Assembly: GCA_013416795.1 (NCBI GenBank)
Contig: RQSC01000523.1
Coordinates: 221,618-243,201, forward strand
DNA: 21,584 nt
Direction: 5' to 3'
Source of the DNA: Prasinococcaceae sp. CCMP 1430
Taxonomy: Eukaryota > Prasinodermophyta > Palmophyllophyceae > Prasinococcales > Prasinococcaceae
The translations under genes were made by a program, and so were the position numbers. Positions 17,217-21,584 of the stretch are shown one piece after another; the stretch's first letter is position 1, and each line of letters starts with the position of its first letter. Below the pieces are notes generated by a model. The model was not told the DNA's origin. It did not search any database and saw nothing but the letters and a program-made list of their open reading frames with translations.

Positions 17217-20200
17217 TTATTTGGTGAGGATAGAGCTTAGCGCCTCCAGCGCGGACAACAGGCTGCTTATGTCTGTGTAGCGCTCGCCACTCAAGTCGTG
17301 CGCGTCAACTATCATAGCCAATTCTGAGACGTCGCTGCCAGGTGCGAGCAGACCAAGGCCGTAGCGAAACTGTTCACTGGTGAGTTTCCCATCGCCCACC
17401 ACGTCGAGCACCCCCAACGTACGGCGGGCGCTGTTGACGTCGTGCGTCACACGCTCTATCCGCTGCTGCAGCGCACGTGTGTGCAAGAGCATGCGCAGAC
17501 GCGTGAGGCGCTCGGCCACACCGCTTCCACCAACCGACTGCGGCGCGGAGGCTTCGCTGTCCATGGACTGGGTCAGCAAGTTGCGCGTAGACGACTCGCT
17601 GGCCAACGCCTTCTTCTGGAACGGTGACGCCGCAGGCGTCGGCTCGGCCGATCCCGCCTGTGTCCTCGGAGAGCCCAGCTGTACACTAGCATGCGTGGTG
17701 CCGTCCAGCACGTGTTGCGCATGCATTTCGTCGCCCTCCTCCGGCTGGCCTCCTTCGGCAATCGATGCTCGGCTGTCTTCGCCTGGCAAGCGCGCTGACA
17801 CGAGGCGGTCGATGACGTCGTTGTATTGGATATATCCGGCTCGCGCGCCCTCGAGAGTGGATGCGAGCGCGCGAACCTGTCGAGTGCTGAGCTTCACACG
17901 CAGGCCAGTGACGACCTTCACAAAGCTGGCGTGACTGACGAAGCCCGAGCCGTCCACATCGTACCGACGGAAGACGTCGCGCAGCTGCCATGTTCCTCCA
18001 ATTTCGTCGGTCCTTTCCGATAAAACACGCAGCAGCCGTGCCGCCTCCGCTGTGCGCTTCGAGCGCTTGGCGCTCTGGACGCGCTGTTTCTTGCGCAATG
18101 CCGCTAGCGAAGCGCGATTCGCAGGGTCGACAGCCGTTGCCGAAGTGTGCACATCGCTCTTCGACCCACCGCGCGCTTGCGCGTCGTCAGCGAGGTTTAG
18201 GCGCGGAGCGTTCGATGCAGGCGGTGAGCGGCTGGAATACGCCGGCACGTTGAGCTTGCCGGCGAACTCGTGGTAGTCGATGTCGCCACTCCCGTCTGCG
18301 TCGAAGGTGTCGGCGAGTTGACGGGCCTCGGAGAAGCTCAGACCCAGGCCAAGGCTCACCACGCCCTTGATGAACTCGCCACGAGAAAGCTTTCCGTCGC
18401 CATCCTCGTCGAAGGCAGCGAAGGCTTGGGCAATGGAGTCGCCAAGCCCGGCCTGAAAAGGGCCCCGAAAATCGACGCTCGAGGGGTCAGCACAACGATC
18501 CGCCCATGCAGGCGCATGCGCGAGCGAGATGCACGAGCGCCTCGGCGTCCGCGCGCGCTCCCCAGCCAGCACCCGGCGCGCACGCACTTTGAGGACGGCC
18601 TTCTTCAATTTGCTCACAAGGTCCACGATGCTGTGCCCTTCGCTACCCGGCAGTTGGCACACCTTCGACACCCATTCGCCATACTCGATTTCGCCGTCTC
18701 CGTCATTGTCGAAGTGCCGGTACACGCCCTTCATCTGCGCCATGCTCAGATTCAGCCCAAGGCTGCGCAGCCCTTGGACGAATTGGTCCCAGGACACGCC
18801 TCCGTCGCCATCGACGTCGAATTTGCGAAGAACCGCCACCGCGGCCTCGGCACCGCCGTGTGCGCCGACTGCCGCGCCGAGTTTGGTCAGTGCGCTGCTT
18901 ACATCGCCCTCCGCGGGTGGTGGCATGTGCTGTCCCGCAACGTCGGCGCCTTCCTCCACTGAGTAAGGATGCGCGCCATTTCCAATATGGGCGCTCAATG
19001 GCCGTCCCTTTCGCGCTGCGGCCGCGGGTGAGCTTGAGTACCGCCGATTGCTTCCGCGTGCGACCGGCGCCGCCGATGCCGGCCGAGCGCGATGGCCTGT
19101 GGGGGCACGTGCTTCGGCGAACTGTTGGGAACGCCGCTCCTCAGCTGCGCGTTCTTCGGGATCGCGGGCTGCAAAGGGTTCGTGCGGCCCCTCCCAGGAT
19201 TTGGGCCTGAAAAGCTCGCGGCGACCACGTCGGTAGGGCTGACGCGGTATCACCTTGTCGCTGCCCACCCAGGCCTCGTGCACTTGCCATTCATCCTGCA
19301 CATGGCGCACGCAAGAGTCAGGCGCCATTTCACTACGCAGACGGACCCGCGCGCGCGCGCAAGCGTGCGCGGGCGCATGTGACATCGCAGCAACGCCACG
19401 CAGGGTCTGAAGCAATTGGCGCACCAGCCGCGCAGACGCACCCTTTCATCCGCAACTTCGGGGGAGCGCATCACCGCCGCCACGCCCATACTCGAATTCT
19501 TCTCAGCCAGCGAGCGCCGTTGCGGCCAGCTGCTGCGACCCGGCTTTTCGCGGCTGTGCGGTGCCACTGCTGCGGTCCCCGCGAGCGCACTTGCGCCGTC
19601 GCCCGAGGACGGTTCCAGCCCCTCCATCATGTCGGCAAAGCCATTGCCAGTGCTGAAACGGAGCCTGCTGCCCGCGCTCGAACGCATGGGATCGTCCTTG
19701 CCACCCAAGCCAGTGGGTTTGTCCTCCGCTTTTGCGTGAGCATGACGAGCAGGCGCGGTGGAGGCAGGCGCCGCTGTTATTCCGGGTCGATGCTCCTGCT
19801 GCTCTGTGGGCGGCTCCTCGTTGGCACGCTTGTGCCCATGTGCCCTCTGCGCCTCGCGTCGAGCGTGCAACATGTTTCCTTGCTGCACCTTCACCTCCTC
19901 GAGCTGCTGTTGCAGCAAGGCGATCTTTTGCGCCTGCACGTCCGCTACCATTGAAGTCCGATCTCCGACCAGTTTGGCAGATTCTGGCCGCGGCTGCGAT
20001 TGCGACGGATGCGATTCCGGGGCAGCGCCAGAGTCCGCCGCGCGCGCAGGATGAAGGTCCTTCGTCCATCGTCCGTGTCCCTCGAGAATCCAGCGCGAGC
20101 TTGCCTCCAGGTTCGCGCCGAGGAGGCCATGCGCTTCAGTGCTCGCGCGTTCGCGTGCCTGCTTGTCGGCGAGCGCCATGAGCGTCGCCTCAGCGGCTGC

Positions 20201-20926
20201 CGCGGCGAACATATAGTCGGCGTGAATGTAGGCGAGGGCAGCCTCGCGCTGCATGTGGCGTTCCGTGCGCGGCGTGGTTGCCTCCGCATGCACCTCAGCC
20301 GTCGCCTCCGGCCCAGCCTGTTCTGTGGCTTTGGTTGGCGTTTGAGTCATCGCCGATACCTTGGGCAGCGCCGGAACGCCGCGCGGCGTGCGTGCCGAAT
20401 CGCGCCGTGGCGTCATGCCGGTCTGCGCGTCTGCGCACTGTGCAACTGGCCGGCCAGACCAGTCGCCCTCTGCAGGCAGCTCGAAGAGGGGGGCGCGCCC
20501 GGGCCGCTTCGGCGTTGGCGCACAGCTGCCCGTGAGGGAGCGGCCCGCCACGTCGGTCGCACGCATGTGATAGACGATGGCGCTAACGGCGTCCTCGGAC
20601 GGCATCCGCAGCCGCAGTGCCCGCCTCCCGCCATTCGCGTCCTCCAGCTGCACATCAAAGCAGTCGGACGGTCCGGGCACCACGTGGCGCGATGCGTCGC
20701 AGTATCGGACTACTCCCTCGCGCGGGAACGCTCCGAGGAGCTCGCCGGCGGCCGGCGCTTGCGCGCCTTCGCCTTCGCCCTTGTCCTCGCCTTCGCCACC
20801 GCCCGCACCCCCGCCCGCCGCGCGCAAGCGCAGCTCCTTCGAGTCCACCTCGACGCGCACGGGCAGGTACCTGGAGGCGGCCCCGGCGTCGCCGCTGCTC
20901 ACCACCTCCGCGCTGAACACCACCAT
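17217..20926 (-). CDS. Large EF-hand calcium-binding protein with possible PH-like N-terminus
   Basis: The best model has three exons, 20926-19442, 19295-18588 and 18452-17217, all phase 0 (AGG|GTGCGT...GTGCAG|GAT; AAA|GTGCGT...TTTCAG|GCC), giving 1142 residues. Residues 1-150 (VVFSAEVVS...YLPVRVEVDSKELRL...FDVQLEDANGGRRALRLRM...AVSAIVYHM) look like a PH-type lipid or protein-binding fold, a tentative call. A disordered middle with a short coiled coil (QAQKIALLQQQLEEVKVQQ) follows. EF-hand loops start at residues 655 (DVDGDGGVSWDQ), 691 (DNDGDGEIEYGE), 746 (DEDGDGKLSRGE), 782 (DADGSGDIDYHE), 896 (DVDGSGFVSHAS, no acidic residue at position 12) and 1081 (degenerate). The first four should bind calcium. 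The alternative is two genes, with the EF-hand part starting at ATG 19328 or 19385; then the upstream frame would run 78 bp into it before its stop at 19250. Confidence 0.8.
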
Positions 20927-21584
20927 CGCGCTCCCTCGCTGGCGCCCCGGGCAGCAGGGCGCAAGCGCGCGCGCGCCGCGCGCCGTGTGGCGCCCCCCCG
21001 CCCCTCCCACCCCCACCCACCCGCCTTCCCCCGCCTTCCCTGCTGCCCTCCCGCGCGCGCCCGGCGCTGCCGTAAATTCATGCCACCTGCGCACAAAGAC
21101 GAACGCGCGCGCACCTCCCGCAAAAAAAAAAAAAGCCAATGGCATTTGAACTCACGTCGTGGGAAAAATGAAAATGCGCGAGCAGACAGGTGGAAGGCAC
21201 CTTGTCCGCGCCATCCTTTAAAAAAAAAAAAAAAAAAAAAAACGGCTCTTTCCGAATGGCCACGGCTTCGCCCGCCGCACTGAAAATGTTCGTATACAAA
21301 CGTCACAAGATTCCACGGGAGAGCAATCCATCGCATTCATGTACAGCTCCGGGCAATGCGAACCGGCATACTAACCCGGTCTGAGGGCTAGGGTTGGCGC
21401 GATGATCGGGGTATTTTAGCATGGTATCCCCGGTCAGACCATCCGTGGGCCCGGGGCGGTGGGCGCCACAGCGCGCGCGGCGGGCGGGCGGGCGCAGCCT
21501 CGGCGCGCTGTGCGGGGGCTGACTGCTGTGCGTGTGTAGGCAGGGGTGGGAGGGGTGGGGATGGGGGCGACACGGGGCGTGGCG
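20927..21584 (-). promoter_or_regulatory. Upstream region of the EF-hand gene
   Basis: Reading on the minus strand, two T-tracts precede the gene: 13 bases (21134-21122) and 23 bases (21242-21220). A CCAAT pentamer (plus strand 21136-21140) adjoins the first. An AT-richer stretch spans about 21135-21330. The right edge carries G-rich runs with quadruplex potential (21478-21495 and 21541-21570). A seven-base inverted pair (GGTCTGA 21378-21384, TCAGACC 21434-21440) was seen. No further gene is supported. Confidence 0.45.
21220..21242. repeat. Homopolymer A23
   Basis: An uninterrupted run of 23 A on the plus strand, in the upstream region of the minus-strand EF-hand gene. It is not followed by a retrogene body or target-site duplication that I can see, so it does not mark a LINE/SINE tail. 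Confidence 0.95.

Noticed and set aside
21220-21242. Poly(A) tail of a retroposed element
   Set aside because: No retrogene or reverse-transcriptase sequence precedes it and no target-site duplication is visible.
21380-21400. Telomere-like CTAGGGTT
   Set aside because: A single unit only; no tandem array.

Overview
This window looks like nuclear DNA of a GC-rich unicellular eukaryote, most likely an alga or other flagellate protist. The evidence is GT-AG introns of about 110-200 nt, intron-bearing genes on both strands with no operon-like packing, dinucleotide microsatellites, and eukaryote-specific families (a kinesin-8, a DNA ligase I with a PCNA-binding motif, EF-hand, LRR and CRAL-TRIO proteins). 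I cannot name the species from sequence alone. A haptophyte or pelagophyte-type alga would fit the composition, but that is only inference.

Layout from left to right: (1) 1-1645, upstream region of a kinesin gene, with an AT-richer promoter-like island at about 780-1030. (2) 1646-4602 (+), kinesin-8 motor protein in two exons. (3) 4603-5742, intergenic DNA with a 185-bp-period direct repeat, a pyrimidine tract and two complementary microsatellites. (4) About 5743-7457 (+), a probably secreted somatomedin-B/NHL-repeat protein whose 5' end cannot be resolved. (5) 7742-9470, a mosaic: a CRAL-TRIO gene (-), a somatomedin-B fragment (+), a 535-bp near-identical copy of an internal piece of DNA ligase I (-), a CA-rich tract and one ambiguous base. 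(6) 9576-12501 (-), full DNA ligase I. (7) 12502-13402, a shared divergent promoter region with paired E2F-like sites, a CRE palindrome and an imperfect palindrome. (8) 13403-17110 (+), a coiled-coil/LRR protein in three exons. (9) 17217-20926 (-), a large protein with a possible PH-like N-terminus and six EF-hand loops, best read as one three-exon gene. (10) 20927-21584, its upstream region, with two T-tracts on the coding strand.

The genes do not form a pathway. Two are cell-cycle related (ligase I and a kinesin of the kinesin-8 class), and both have E2F-like motifs upstream. The most unusual part is the 5.7-9.5 kb stretch, where pieces of two neighbouring genes recur out of place. It is either a very recent genomic rearrangement or an assembly fault. 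All six introns that I could resolve with confidence are phase 0, which helped decide exon joins.
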